A stretch of DNA of 64,000 nt from Oscheius sp. JU75 (lineage: Eukaryota > Nematoda > Chromadorea > Rhabditida > Rhabditidae), in NCBI GenBank assembly GCA_037178855.1, contig JASJZC010000001.1, forward strand, positions 2,356,001 through 2,420,000, read 5' to 3'. The position numbers and the translations under genes are program-made. Positions 11,401 through 23,329 of this stretch are shown here, piece after piece. Every line of letters begins with the position of its first letter. Position 1 is the stretch's first letter. Under the pieces are notes generated by a model. The model did not search any database. It saw only the letters and a program-made list of their open reading frames with translations, and was not told the origin of the DNA.

Positions 11401-14400
11401 CTGGGAGATAGCGCCGGCCGCTCTGTCTCTTTGTCAGAGATGCAAAGAGATAAAGAGGTAGAGAGACAGAGACAGTATTTCTGTTCCAGACAAGCGCTTG
11501 GTGGTAGCCAAGGGAAAACCAGGAATGGTGACCATCAACGTGGAAGTCTCCTCCATTGCCAAAGTCGGAGAGCTGAAGAAGAAGCTAACAGCTGCAGCTG
11601 ACTTGAGCATTATCGATCCCATTTCTACAAGCTCGAAGCAATTGGTCATCTGGAATGAGAAGGGGACACTCGGTGCAGCTGAACTTCGTGGAGGTTCTGG
11701 ACAGTTCTCGCTGAAGAGTCCTACTACAGCTCCATTCTCTGCTTCAGTCACTGACAGGACAGTGACAGTCCAACCCAAGAGTCAGGGAACTGCCGTGATC
11801 CGAGTGACAGACGAGTGTCTTCCCGAATCCGAGGTCGAAATCACTGTCAAAGTCACAAGGATTGCTGCTCTGGCCATTTCTGGACCTCCATACGTATTTT
11901 TTAGTTCAACTGTTGTGTATTCAACATGCTTTTAGGTCGAAGTTGGCTCCAACATTGAAGTTTTGGTAGAAGCCATCGATGAGACAGGAAACGCTTACCC
12001 ATATGACTTGTCGGAGACGAAGCTGGAGATCACGAACAGGGCGTTGCAGATTCTGAAGTGAGTTTCAGTCTGTCTGCCTGTCTGTCTCTCCCTCTCTCTG
12101 TCTCACTATCAACTTACTCATCCTTTTCAGACGTAAAGCCCACCACTTTGTACTCTCCGCCACTGAGGTTGGCTCTGCCTCCTTGTCCGCGACTGCCAAA
12201 TCCTCCTCCGGCCATCTCCTCTCTTCTCGCCCACACACCATCCAAGTCTACTCTCCTATCTCTTTCGAGCCGAAGCTGGTCACTCTGATTCCAGAGAGCA
12301 CATTCCAGGTATGCTAGTCTTTTCCTCCCCTAGTTTCTTTCCAGCTCGAAGTCGTCGGCGGTCCTCTTCCCACTCCTCCAATCGAATTCACTCTGAACAA
12401 CACGAAAATCGCTGACGTCGAGAGCAATGCCCTGATAACTTCAAAGAATCTCGGCTACACCAAAGTGACCGGATCTGTCAGTTTTGCTGCTGGACACTCA
12501 TCAAAAGACTCGGTCGTTGTGAGAGTCGTCTCCCTGGCCGGAGTCAGTCTGAAGGCCAGCACGAACGTGGTCGAGAGAGGCAGTCGACTCTGGATTACAG
12601 TACAAGGAAAAGACGACCAGGAAGTACCCTTCTCTTTCGGGGGCGCTCATTACCCGTTCAAAATCACCTGGACCGTGGACTCTCCAGAAGTCTTGGCACA
12701 GACTCATCCCTTTGGACAGTCGGTTGTCGAGATAAGTCAGAACCAGTACTCAATCTGGCTGGATGGACAGACTGTGGGTAGCAGCAAGGTTTCGGTAGGG
12801 TTACTGTAATTTCAATAGAAGAATCGTTGAACTTTAGGTCAAAGTAGAACTCTCACCTCAAGCCAAACAGCACTTTGTCGGATCGGCCAAGGTTTTCGAG
12901 GACTCGATCACAGTGACAGTGGAAGACCGACCGGGCTTGGTTCAGCCTGAACTAGCCATCTCAGCTGTGAGGATCGGACCGAATTCGGCTCTGCCATTGG
13001 AGCTCAATTTGTGAGTAACTGACTCTCTTTGTCTCTGTCTCTCAGTCTCTCTGTCTTTCTATCTCTTTGACAATTCATTTTTAGACCCCGTGGAGAAGTT
13101 GAGTACTCTGTCCGCAACCCTACCATTATCTCCGTCAGTTCTACCGGTGTTATTCGCTCCAGTTCCGTCGAAGGAGTCGACACTCTCGCTATCAAGAGAA
13201 GTACTGCTGCTGGAAATGAGACTGTTCTCGTACCTGTGGTGGTTTCTTCACCTTCCGCACTGGACGTCGTCTCGGCCACGAGTCTTACCACTGCTGATGA
13301 CTTCAAGATCTACCATCTTCCTGTTGGAGCTACCCTCAACCTGGACGTTTTCGCTCGGGACTTCTTGGGAAGGAAAATGAACGCGATCAAGGGAGACATT
13401 CGTTTCCGACCCCATCGATTCGATCTGACTGAGATTTCGGAGCTGGAATCTGGACGACAAGTCTCTATCACGCTGAGAGCTCCCGGAGAGACGGTTTTAA
13501 AGATCTGGGATGCTGCCACCTCGGCCACAGCTCCAGTTTTTGTCCGAATCTCTGCTGGAGAGGCTATTCTCCCGCCTGGAACCCGTTACTCTGTCTCAGA
13601 AGTTGTGTGCCTCAAGACACCGCTTCAAGGAAGCTCCGAATGGTTCAGTAACGATGCTGGCGTCCAGTTCCTTGACTCAAAGCTCGGCGTGGCCCGATTC
13701 ACAAAGCCTGGACTGGTCCACTTCTCGGTCAAGACTCACAGTCAAACTCTTCACGCCAAGGTTCCGGTCGACGATGTCAGCAGTCTCCGCTTCGACAAGG
13801 ATGCGCAAAACCATGTGACTGATCTGACAGGAGCTATCTTCTCCTTCCCTCTGAGGACGAGCAACAGTACGGATGCTAGGAGCTGTTCTGAGGAGCAGAG
13901 GAGAATCATTGCTGAGCTGAGACCGCCTATTGACTGTTCCATCGCCTTCAGTTCGTCGTCTGCATCCAATGCTTTAAATCTTCTGAGTGTGAGGGCTGCT
14001 TACAGCACACAGATGGGTGAGTAAAGTGACAGTGAGACAACTATCCAATTTACAGGTTCCTACGTCTGTGTTGTGACCCGACTCGAAGCTGGCAAAGCCT
14101 ATGTCAACTTGGTTGACTTCCCTCGAACCGACCTGGTCATCACAGCCAAATGGCAAGGCTACCAGCGCAACGTTGAAGACGTCATAAAGGTTCCCTTCCA
14201 TCCAGCCCTACAGGTCCTCGAAAAGGAGGTTCGAGTATCTAATGCCCAGTCGGAACCCACAATTCTGTCTGTCTCGGCTCCCAAGTACCAGTCCAAGCAT
14301 ATCTCTGCTGTGGGTTGCGAAGGAGAACTGTTGAATGTCTATGAGACAAGCAAACCAACTGGGGCTAGTCAAGCTGCGACCAAGTTCTTTGCCATCAAGG

Positions 14401-15025
14401 TAAGTATAGAAGGAACGGACAGAGAGACAAAGAGACAGAGAAACAGAGAAGCAGCCTCATTTTTAGTTGAACGTCAAGCACGTGGCCCTGTGGAACGAAT
14501 TGTCCAGCCGCTGTACTGTCACTGTCAGGAACAGTCTGACCGGACAGACTGTCTCCGTCCCCGTCCGTGTCAAGATGGTCGGTAGTGACATGAAGCAAGT
14601 TGTCAACGGTATAGATAATCCATTTTCCTTAAACATTAGATCCAAATTCAGCTCTGGATTCCAACGGTTTCCTCGAATTCTCATTCTTGCTGCTCCAACG
14701 CGTTGCCTGGATTATCCCCTCCCTGATGTGGACCTGCCTCATTGGAATCGTCGTCATTGGAAGCTACATGTTCCTCAAAAGACACATTTGGGAGAGTTCT
14801 GGAAGTTTCCAGGACGAAAGTATGAGGAGCGGACAGGCCTCTCCGTCTTCTCTGAACTCATCCCTTCGTGACACTTTCAGGGACTCTTACCGCGACTCTT
14901 TCCAGTCCTCTCCAGGTAACAAACCTTATCCGACCAAAAATAAGGGGAATTCAGGCTCGAGTCCCAGATTCGGTGCTGGAGACAGTCTTTGGAGCACAAC
15001 TCCCCTACAGCGACGCCGCCTCTAG
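8456..15025 (+). CDS. NUP210: Nuclear pore membrane glycoprotein gp210
   Basis: Seventeen phase-consistent exons: 8456-8604, 8644-8783, 8923-9281, 9351-9483, 9527-9655, 9730-10572, 10719-11188, 11226-11394, 11490-11893, 11936-12057, 12131-12308, 12345-12794, 12838-13010, 13085-14016, 14056-14399, 14467-14608, 14640-15025; 1,840 aa, close to the usual length of this family (about 1,850-1,900). A signal peptide (residues 1-16, MRLLLLFLALTGSCLG) precedes YRLNVPRVLLPF, the conserved gp210 start. The lumenal part is a chain of immunoglobulin-like (Big/cadherin-like) repeats. A single transmembrane helix near the C-terminus (WIIPSLMWTCLIGIVVIGSY) is followed by a short serine/arginine-rich tail facing the pore. 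gp210 anchors the nuclear pore complex in the pore membrane (NPP-12 in C. elegans). All junctions keep frame and no key part is missing. Confidence 0.93.
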
Positions 15026-15371
15026 ACTTTCCAATTCTTTCGGTGTTAACTTCCAAAATCTCCTAACGAAAAATTACGGGCACAATTTCAAATTATAGGG
15101 ACAATTTTTGTATTAATATCGTGTTCTTATATCAAATCATTACCTATGTTGTTGTAACTGTTTTTGTATGAGCGTTAGTGTAAAATGTTACAGAGAAACA
15201 GAGAGATGGAGAGGCATAGAGATAAAGAGGCAGAGAGGCAAAAAGACAGAAAAACAGAGAGACAGAAAGACAGAGACAGACAGAGAAACAGTGACAGTAT
15301 CCTACCTGATTCCTAGTAGCAGAGAGACAAGAAACATAGAAGCAACATTTTCGGAGCAGAACTCGATTGAA
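15026..15371. other. 3' region of gp210 gene with AGAGAC-type repeat
   Basis: Positions 15188-15297 are purine-rich (AGAGACAGAAAGACAGAGAC and variants). No gene is seen. Confidence 0.5.
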
Positions 15372-15790
15372 TAGCAGCTGTAGACTACTGGATTTGAGCG
15401 ATTACACTTGACAAGTTATCGCCTATCTGGGGGATACGCCTACCTGTCGCGTCTTATCAAGTCTAAATCAGTCACTAGTAGAACCTCAAAGCTAGTCAGC
15501 TCTTCATGTATACTGTTCAACTTTTACCAAGCAGGCCAGCTGCTTCTACTTTTCCACCCGGTATATTTCGGCAACTTCCAGGTAAGAACTACTAAGAGAG
15601 AGGACAGACCAAATGAAGGGTGGCTGATTGTAAGAGAAGGCTGATGAGAGCGATGCAACTGGGAACTATAAAGCCTCCACGGAACTCTAACAGTATCTTC
15701 GCCATTACATCAACTACGTTACTGCTGCTCCGAAAGGACTTCTGTCAAGGTTTGTAGTTCAATGTACACCTATCACTTAAATACATTATT
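15372..15790. repeat. Downstream part of SL1 repeat unit (copy B)
   Basis: This is the inverted counterpart of 7399-7680, lying 3' of SL1 copy B on the minus strand. It contains the block TGCTGCTCCGAAAGGACTTC, whose reverse complement-like sequence is at about 7445-7470. It shows that a whole unit was duplicated, not only the small RNA. Confidence 0.65.
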
Positions 15791-15889
15791 GCTTTCCCGT
15801 TAGAGGGAAGGCTGTTTCAAAATTTCTTTCAACCTCTACTTGAGCAGGGTCGGAAGCATTCGAATAACTCAAACTTGGGTAATTAAACC
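15791..15889 (-). ncRNA. SL1 RNA gene with altered splice donor (possible pseudogene)
   Basis: The 22-nt SL1 leader is intact on the minus strand (15889-15868). The Sm-type site and the 3' hairpin also match copy A. However, the base pair after the leader reads TT instead of GT (TTATTCG versus GTATTCG), so the splice donor is lost. Such an RNA could be made and assembled but should not donate its leader by the normal reaction. It is either a pseudogene or a natural mutant copy; a sequencing error is possible. Confidence 0.85.
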
Positions 15890-16247
15890 GACGCTACTGT
15901 TCACACTTGTTAGATAAGGAAGGCTGAAAGGCGAGGTGATATGGGGAAGCATTTGGAGCGTAAGGTGGATCTACCTTATATCTCACACAACTCACTCTAA
16001 CTGTCACCATTGGAAACTTCGCCCTCCTTTTGTCATGTCCCTCAATTTCGGCTGCTTGCCTATTCGGGCAGATCTAATGTTTTCTAGTAGTCAGCTTGTT
16101 TTGATCCAATCCCCTAGCTGACCTTCACCCCCCGTTTTGGCACTCTCGGCGCGTGTCGGATCGAACGTCCCCTCTATGTCGTAAGACGAAGATGGCAAAC
16201 CGGCTCTTGCGCAGGTTCGTAGACCAAGATCTGTTTATTTATGCATA

Positions 16248-16557
16248 TTAATCGTAATCCGTTTTGTCAGGAACCTGGATGGCTGTGGCTGGAGGAGCGG
16301 GAGCTGTCGGTGAAGGCGGTGGTGGAGCTGGAGCTGGGGCAGGAGGCGGCTTGTTCAGGAGGCCTTGGAAGGCAGAGAACAGTTGCTAAATCGCTCAAAT
16401 CAAAGAGACAAGACAGATGACTTACACCAAAATCAGCACCGCCCTGTCCTCCGGCTCCCTGAGCCGCTTGACCGAGGAGCGGGCCAATCAAAGAGGCGAA
16501 ATCCTGATTGAGAACTGGAGAGACTACCAGGAGAGTAAGGAATAACCGGGTGACCAT
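16248..16557 (-). CDS. Small secreted Pro/Ala-rich protein
   Basis: Two exons on the minus strand: 16557-16426 and 16385-16248; 89 aa. A signal peptide (MVTRLFLTLLVVSPVLN) is followed by QDFASLIGPLLGQ, a glycine-rich stretch, FGQLFSAFQGLL, a proline/alanine-rich stretch and a C-terminal DKTDYD. The same plan (signal, QDF, Gly/Pro/Ala-rich, acid-tyrosine end) recurs at 42895-43532. The first 25 residues resemble the N-terminus of the neighbouring astacin (17152). A TATAAA motif lies 35 nt upstream of the start. Probably an extracellular matrix or cuticle component; no known family was recognised. Confidence 0.7.
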
Positions 16558-16591
16558 TGGAAAATGAGAGTAGGGGAGCTGGTTAATCCCA

Positions 16592-16597
16592 TTTATA
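16592..16597 (-). promoter_or_regulatory. TATA box of small secreted protein gene
   Basis: CTATAAATGG on the minus strand lies 35 nt before the start codon at 16557, a spacing that leaves a very short 5' leader. Confidence 0.45.
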
Positions 16598-17151
16598 GAC
16601 AGGGAGAGAGTGACCCAAAGTGTGACCGACTGTTACTTTGAAAGAACCGGAAGAGAGAAAGTGTCTTGTTAGTTGTGTTCCAGACTGTCTGTTCTGACCA
16701 AGTTATCCTGACAGGTTAGTGCATGTCAACCTAACACCCAGAATGGTCGCACAGTACCAGCTTAGTCTAGTCGTGTGTTCCATTCCAAGAAATCTGCCAT
16801 CTATATACTACCGTGGTCAAGGTAGGTACACTGTCGCCCAATCACGCTGTCTCTCTGTCTGTCCGTCTGTCCCATACTCTATCCAGCTCATGACTCACCC
16901 TGCCTGAGGCGATATTCCCCTTTACACAACTCTTCTGCCAATCCTGTTTATGGCACGGGAGAGAGTGTTCGGCCTTGGTCATACACCTCACCGGGTCTTC
17001 TTGTATTTCTTATCCCTAGTGTTCCAGTCACTTTCTCGAGATCCTCTGTCCCCGTTTCCTTTGGTGCTTTGTTTGTTTCTAGCCATCGGCACGGCCCTAT
17101 GACCAGTTCGAATGGTCACAATACTCTTGGCAACTTTTCTTCTTTCAGACA

Positions 17152-20100
17152 ATGAGGGTTATTTTCCTACTGCTCTTCATGATCTTTCCCTCAACTGCTC
17201 AAGATTTCGCTTCTATATTCTCTACCTTTTTGGGAAGTGGCCTAAGTGGGAATAATCCTGGTCCGGCAGCACCTGCCCCGTCATCGGCTGCCTCAAATCC
17301 CTTCATGGGGATTTTGCAGACATTCGCCGGCACTGGCAACAATGCCGGTCCGGGCAGCAATGTTCCATTTGGGGAGTTTGCGAAGCTTGGAGCAAAGTTT
17401 TTGAATGTGAGGGACTGCCATAGAAGAATCAAGTTTGAACTTGTAGAAGCCCGGACAGACACCGTCTCCAGGAGCCACGGCTGTGGAAGCCTTCTTTGCG
17501 AATCCTCCCACCCCACCACCTAGAGCTCCACCGGTTCAACCACCTCATCCAGGTTAGGCAACGAGAATGAAATCACTGGCTAACCTTTTAGTGTATCAGT
17601 CTTACTACCATCCACATGCACAAGCACACAGAGCACAAGGTTGTTTGGTTTCTAACCTGATAGAGTGACAGTGACTGACTAACTAATACTATAACCATTT
17701 CCAGTCTACAGCTACAGCCCCCAACCCTACAGTCCTTACAATCCAGTAGCTATTGGCCGTGAGTTCGGGCATTCTTCTCAGACCAGCAATTTCAGAGAGT
17801 GCTCCATCCCAGATCAACGCCAACTACTACCGTCCAAATGCAAGGACCTGGGTGACTAACGGGGTTACGGGACCTCCGATCACGTAAGTTTCTATTTGGT
17901 CTTTTCTTATCTTTTCAGAGCATCTGTCAATCGTCCAATCAAACCTGTCCAAGTCAACTATGGTGATTTCTTTGCGCCACCAACGACACCTGTTCCTTTC
18001 ACTGTAGGTTCCTTGATCTTGCTCAGATAGTGGATCTAGCTGGGACCGACCTTGGCTCCTCCACCTACTACGAAGAGTGATCCGAAGCTATTGGCTCACA
18101 ATACTGCTAGAGTGAGTAACTGTCTCACTTTCTGTGTAGTACTCTGTGCAAAAGTAGACACCTGGTTGGTAGACAGCACAAGCGAAGAGCAGACGAGCAT
18201 TTTGTTTCTAATAGTAACTGATTTGGTCTTGACAAGATTTTCAGACGAATTGGAACTGCTCCCCACTCTTACTGTCTCTCTGTCTCTCAGTCTCCCTGTT
18301 CTCTATGTCTCTGTGTCTCTCCGCCTTCTTATTACAGTTCAGATGATCCGGGAAATCGCCACTTTCTCGGACGTCCATCACCGTGACAACGCTGACTACT
18401 CTTCAGTTCAGACCATCATGGAAGCCTTCTTCCAATCAGTAGCCGAGCCACCAAGAGCCGGGGCACCTCCTCAAGCAGTAAATTTCCTCCTGACAGCCAC
18501 CCAACTTTCAGGACCCCGGTCTTCGACCAATTCAGCCCGTCTACGATGGGACAGAACTCGGTGCCAATCGACCCTTGACCAATCGACTCTTCGAAAGCGA
18601 CATGGTCTTGACGGTCGAGCAGATGAAGGGAGTAGTTCTGGCCAGTCGACAGATCCGCGGAGGACATCTGGGTCGTTTCAAGAGAAAAGTGATTACTGGA
18701 GGTGTCTATCGATGGCCGAGAGCACCCATACCGTATCGGTTTAAGGAAGGCGATGGTAACTGGGTACTGTAGACAGGTTATCGTTTCCAGAGAAGTGGAG
18801 AAATCTGATCCGATCGGCTTTGAAGCATTGGGAGAGTGAGACCTGTGTCCGATGGGGAGAGAATGCTCAAGGGAAGGACCATGTCATCTTTTTCAGGGGA
18901 TCCGGGTGAGTCTGCGTGTCAAACTGCTTTGAAAGTATAGTTTAGTTGCTACTCAAGTGTGGGAAGGACTGGGGGCTCCCAGATGATTTCGATTGGATAT
19001 GGGTGTGAGGATGTAAGTCAGAGAGACAGACAAAGGACCATATACTTTTAGAAAGGAATAGTGACTCACGAGGTCGGTCACTCACTAGGCTTCTGGCACG
19101 AACAGTCTCGTCCTGATCGAGATCGCTACATTGCTCTGAAGTACGTAGACTTGGCCAAATCTTCCCATTTCCATTTTCAGCAAACAGTACATTATCAGAG
19201 GAACCGACGGAAACTTTGAGAGACGGACTACCCAAGAGATTGAAGACATGGGATTGCCTTACGACATGGGCAGCGTAATGCATTACGGTCCGAATGCTTT
19301 CACGAATGACTGGGATCAGATAACGATCCAAACAATTGACAGTAACTATCAGAGAACCATTGGTCAAAGGGAGAAGCCGTCGTTTATTGATGTCAAGCAG
19401 GTCAACAGACTGTACTGTCATGGTGAGTAAGAGTACAAGTAAGACTGTCTCTCTGTCACTCTCTGTGTCTCTTTGTCTCTGTTCCAATGACCCTCTATTA
19501 ACTTCCAGATATGTGCCCCTCTACCTCTGTCTGTCAAAATGGAGGCTATCCGGACCCGAACAACTGCGCCCAATGCAAATGTCCGCCAGGCCTTGGAGGA
19601 CCAGACTGTACTCAAATTCCGGCCAGTGAAGCTGCATGTGGTGGAGAACTTACAGCTACAGGAGTCTGGCAAGAATTGGGCCATCGGGGCAAGAAAAAGT
19701 GCTTCTGGAGAATCAGGGTAAGAATTTTGGGTATAAATCGGTCCAGTTTCTAGGCCAACAACGCGAGGATCCGATTCATTCTAAGTAATGTGGTCTATCG
19801 GTGCGAGACAACCTGTAAAGCTTATGTGGAGATCAAAGACAACTCGGACTTCCAGCAGACTGGCTTCAGAGCATGGTCAAGTGCCAAGAGAAAGAGATAA
19901 ACCAGTGTTTTCAGTTGTCAGAACGAGATCACGGCGACATCGGAACAGTCAGAGATTCTGATCATGACAGAGTCTTCGATTCTGGACTACGAGACTGGAT
20001 TCAACTTGAGATTCATTCAGGGTGAGACACAAAGAGAAAAAGAAAAGAGACAGAGTCAGAGAGACGGAGTCAGAAAGACAGAGATACAGAGAGACACCTA

Positions 20101-20371
20101 CCATCTTCCAGACTCCGGTCAACCTGTTCCCAAGCCCCCACCAGCTGTCTGGGTTCCCGGCCAAGAGAACCGTGGCTTCAGAGGGGGCACCGGTACGAGC
20201 GGACCCGTCGAGAAATTCATTCTCAACGTCATCCCAAAGATCAGGTAAGTCTCGAGCACTAGCCTGATCAATCCATCCAGAGATCCTGCCCGCCCGTTCG
20301 AGAGCATCGCCAGTATCGTCACCGAGTACAGCGTTGCCAGCCTTCTCGGGATCCGCAACCGCAAAAAATAG
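17152..20371 (+). CDS. Astacin metalloprotease with EGF and CUB domains
   Basis: Eighteen exons keep phase (first 17152-17406, last 20281-20371); 753 aa. The start codon follows a TTCTTTCAG acceptor by 3 nt, which suggests SL trans-splicing. A signal peptide (residues 1-17) precedes [14 protein letters not shown] and a long Pro/Tyr/Ala-rich N-terminal region absent from most astacins. A propeptide leads to KRKVITGG (likely furin-type cleavage). The catalytic domain has [19 protein letters not shown] (three zinc histidines, catalytic Glu) and the Met-turn SVMHYG. An EGF-like domain (CQNGG...CAQCKCPPG) and a CUB domain with paired cysteines follow. This order matches the nematode NAS subgroup that acts in moulting or hatching (NAS-33 to NAS-38 type), which process cuticle and egg-shell proteins. 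The protein ends RNRKK with no thrombospondin repeat. The intron at 18112-18342 holds a relic of the SL1 repeat unit. Confidence 0.93.
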
Positions 20372-20970
20372 ACCTAGAACTGTCTCCACTTGTCTGTATA
20401 TTAGCTCTATGCTTCAGGAACTCCTCCGGGTATGTAATAAAGAAATTTATAGCCGTTAAACCTGTAGAAATGAGGAGAAGTGGACTGGATGGGGGAGGGT
20501 TGATATCACAATATGGGGAAGCTCATCGGGATTCTGTGGAGTCGGGAAAATGGACAAATTTTAAAGATAGAGAAATAGTAAAGAAAGACCGGACAGAATG
20601 ATGGAAATGGGTCGAGCAGAGCTCTGAGGGATGGTCTGGAAGTTGCAGCCGGGCTCAGTACATGAGCAGACCTGAAAGGGCAGTGTGTCACAGATGGTGG
20701 ACGCCTTTTTGAGGAGAAAACATGATTTTTAAGATTTCTGATGTTCTGCAAAATTTTTAGCTTTAGATCTCCTCTACAACTTTCCAGAACATCAAGAATT
20801 CAAAAAGTTGCTTCCCGAGGGAGAAGCGGGGTCCGGCGCGCGCGCTCAGTGTCAAGGAGTTTTCACCAGTACCCTTCTGGATTATTTTTTCGGATCAAGA
20901 AAACATTTTATTAATTTTTTTATGTTCTACTAAGTTGTCTTAACGCTTATCTCTGCAAGTTTGCAGCACA
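20372..20970. other. Intergenic region
   Basis: Holds the astacin polyadenylation signal (AATAAA at about 20437) and a run of alternating GC (GGCGCGCGCGCTC, about 20837). No gene recognised. Confidence 0.5.
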
Positions 20971-20989
20971 TCACCAAAAACCAAAGAAA

Positions 20990-21564
20990 ATTAAGTGGTC
21001 TGACCGATAAGGGTCTGGCAAGTATCCCCCTTTGTTCAGTAACAGTAGTCCCACGCCTTGACTCTTCTTATTCGCGACCATCTGGCCCGGAACATCGATC
21101 ATCTCGACATTCAAAAAAGTTGACTCACATCGACCATTTCGTTGTGCTGCACCTGAGGGTAGATCTGGGATAGCTTCAGTGGTATGCAAGCTTCTTCCTG
21201 GTGGAGAAAGTCAATCTCCCTCGGTCGTCGCTCCATTGACTCGAAGATCCTGTCGGCACAGCCTCTGATGAACAGGTACGGTCGGTCACCTGGTTGAAGT
21301 CCTGAATATTTCTGTCAACTCCATGGGAAAAGAGACAGTAAACCGCCAAAATATTGCGGCTCGTAGATCGTTATGCACGTCGAATGGCAGTTCTCGACGG
21401 GAGCCATCTGCTGCACAGCGAGTTCTTCATCGCACATGTTGTCAAAATGGGGTTGTCTGGAAGAATGATACTCTGATTTAGAGTCGGACTACCTGGAGTT
21501 ACGACTAAAAGCCTTACTCCGCTCCAGGACCAGTTTGTACTCGGAAGACGCACAGGAGAAACAT
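20990..21564 (-). CDS. Cysteine-rich protein, perhaps Ly6-like, 5' end not found
   Basis: Three exons join in phase on the minus strand: 21564-21493, 21456-21344, 21301-21129; a fourth (about 21084-20980) is open and ends with TGA, but its acceptor is weak. The first exon begins CFSCASSEYK; later come MCDEEL, ENCHSTC and IRGCADRIFES. The CxxC start and the pairs of cysteines recall secreted or GPI-linked Ly6/three-finger proteins and nematode-specific cysteine-rich families, but the final CN signature was not seen. An upstream exon with a signal peptide is needed and was not identified. Function unknown. Confidence 0.5.
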
Positions 21565-22729
21565 CTGAAAGAAGTTTATGTCTCTCTGTCTGTTCTTCGT
21601 GCCTGCCGTTCCTACTCAAACCAGGACGTCCCTAATGAGTATATATGTCCGTCAAAAGCGTCGCCACGCTGTCTCTCTGTCTCATATTTTGACTTCAATT
21701 CAAAAGGGTCCGCGCCAGCTGTCAACACATCGCTCCTTTGTTTTGAGAACCTTCAAAAGATTCCTCCCTTACTCAACTCGGGTTGCAATCCAATGGGTCC
21801 GGACACGTAATGAAATTGTCATTGAACCAATTGAGAGGTCCACACGTATGTAGAAGGAGTCCCGGATTCTTTTGCAAATAGGTATTCTCTTGGGAGGAGG
21901 CTCTCTCTTTCAACCTTCCCCCCTAATCAATGGGCATTTTCTGTGAGGGCGAGGCTCAGTTGACACAGACAATGGGTCGTAATTGAGGCATCGAGAGTAG
22001 CAGGGGCAATCCGAGATCTGACTCGCGATTTACCGTGAGAATGATGAACAAGTTGAACTGCAGGATGACTCGTAATCGTCGTAGTTTATGAGAAACTATG
22101 CAGCGGCATTAGCGCGTCTTTGTTTATCGGAGAACTTCCGACTGACTGCCAGTTTGGAGAGAGACGACTCTGGACACCGGAAGAAGGGGTGATGGAGGGC
22201 GATTAGGTGCCGGGGTCATGAGAAACAGATAGAGAGACAGAGGGGAAGAGAGAGAGAGAGACATAGAAAAAAAGAGAAAGAGAGTAAGAGGGACAGATAG
22301 AGAGAGACACAGGAAGTGAGTAAGACAAAAAGATAGATCTCAAGGAAGCTCTAGTTTTCCCATCCATCTTTCTCTCCTCACGGCCACCCCAAGGCTCCCA
22401 GTTGACACAAGACCTAATCCACCTGTCAATCTCTTGCCTCTAGGTACAACCTACTTCAATTGTTGACTAGTCGGTAGTAAATAGAGTAAAATGGTTAGAA
22501 ATAGCATTCTGAAGTGACTATAGGAAGGGATAGAGTTTCGATGAACTGGGAGACAGTGAAGAGGCTCGGAAGCGCCTCATAGGCCACGCCTCTTTGAGAG
22601 TTTACTTCATTGAGGATTTGGTGGAGAGGGAGGAATGACGTTTGTCGGGAGGACGAGGGAAAGACAGAGAGACAGTGACAGAACAATCCTCTTCCTAATG
22701 TCATTACTATTAAAATGTCCTTGTATCTT
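21565..22729. other. Intergenic region with purine repeat
   Basis: A purine tract of AGAGAC/GAGA type covers about 22225-22330. The missing first exon of the cysteine-rich gene may lie in 21600-22060. Nothing else is recognised. Confidence 0.4.
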
Positions 22730-22981
22730 CTAAGGCAGGACGATTTCCGGAGTGCCGGGATGGATCTCTTTGTGTTGACTGTAGGCCTCGTCGGCCACGA
22801 TCCTCATCAGCGTTTTGAGCTGCTGCTCCACATCTTCCTTCGGGTAGGTGGCCACGACGCGTTGGAGGGCTTTCCAGACAGAGGCAGCTCCAGATTGTGG
22901 AAGGACAGTCGCCAAGGGGGCAGCTGCTACGAGAATCGCGGTAGAGAAGACAAGCAGCAGCAGCAGACACATCCGAGCCAA
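22730..22981 (-). CDS. Small secreted or exported protein
   Basis: A single open frame of 83 codons starts at 22981. The signal peptide is clear (MARMCLLLLLVFSTAILVAA). The mature part of about 62 residues is alanine/valine-rich with predicted helix (SVWKALQRVVATYPKEDVEQ) and no cysteine. No family recognised. The gene could have more exons, but the frame has a signal peptide at one end and a stop at the other. It is the last of a run of minus-strand genes reaching from the collagen at 25.4 kb. Confidence 0.55.
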   Translation of the reverse strand: MARMCLLLLLVFSTAILVAAAPLATVLPQSGAASVWKALQRVVATYPKEDVEQQLKTLMRIVADEAYSQHKEIHPGTPEIVLP

Positions 22982-23329
22982 TTGAAAAAACAGTATACAG
23001 AAAGCTACAGTAATTAGCGAAACTATAGTAAATAAAGTTTTGAAACGCTTCTTTATCGCAACAAGTGTGGCTGATGCCCTCGTTGGGGCTTGTGGCAGGT
23101 AGATGGTGTTCTAGTCGGGCTACCGTGACAGGAGCAACGTTCCCGTTCAACGTTTAACGTTCTGACTTGACTTTGACTTGTCTTGCAAACAATTAGTGTG
23201 CGCACAAAGTAGTGCACTGTAATTGGAATAATGGCTTCAGACAGACACACAGACACACTGAGACTTTTGGACATTTTGAACTAAAAATCTGTTTACACGT
23301 CTTGATAAGATAAGAAGGCGGGAGGAACT

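Noticed and set aside
22710..23150. 146-codon minus-strand frame over the small secreted gene
   Set aside because: The overlapping 83-codon frame has a clear signal peptide; the longer one has no recognisable feature and a less protein-like composition.
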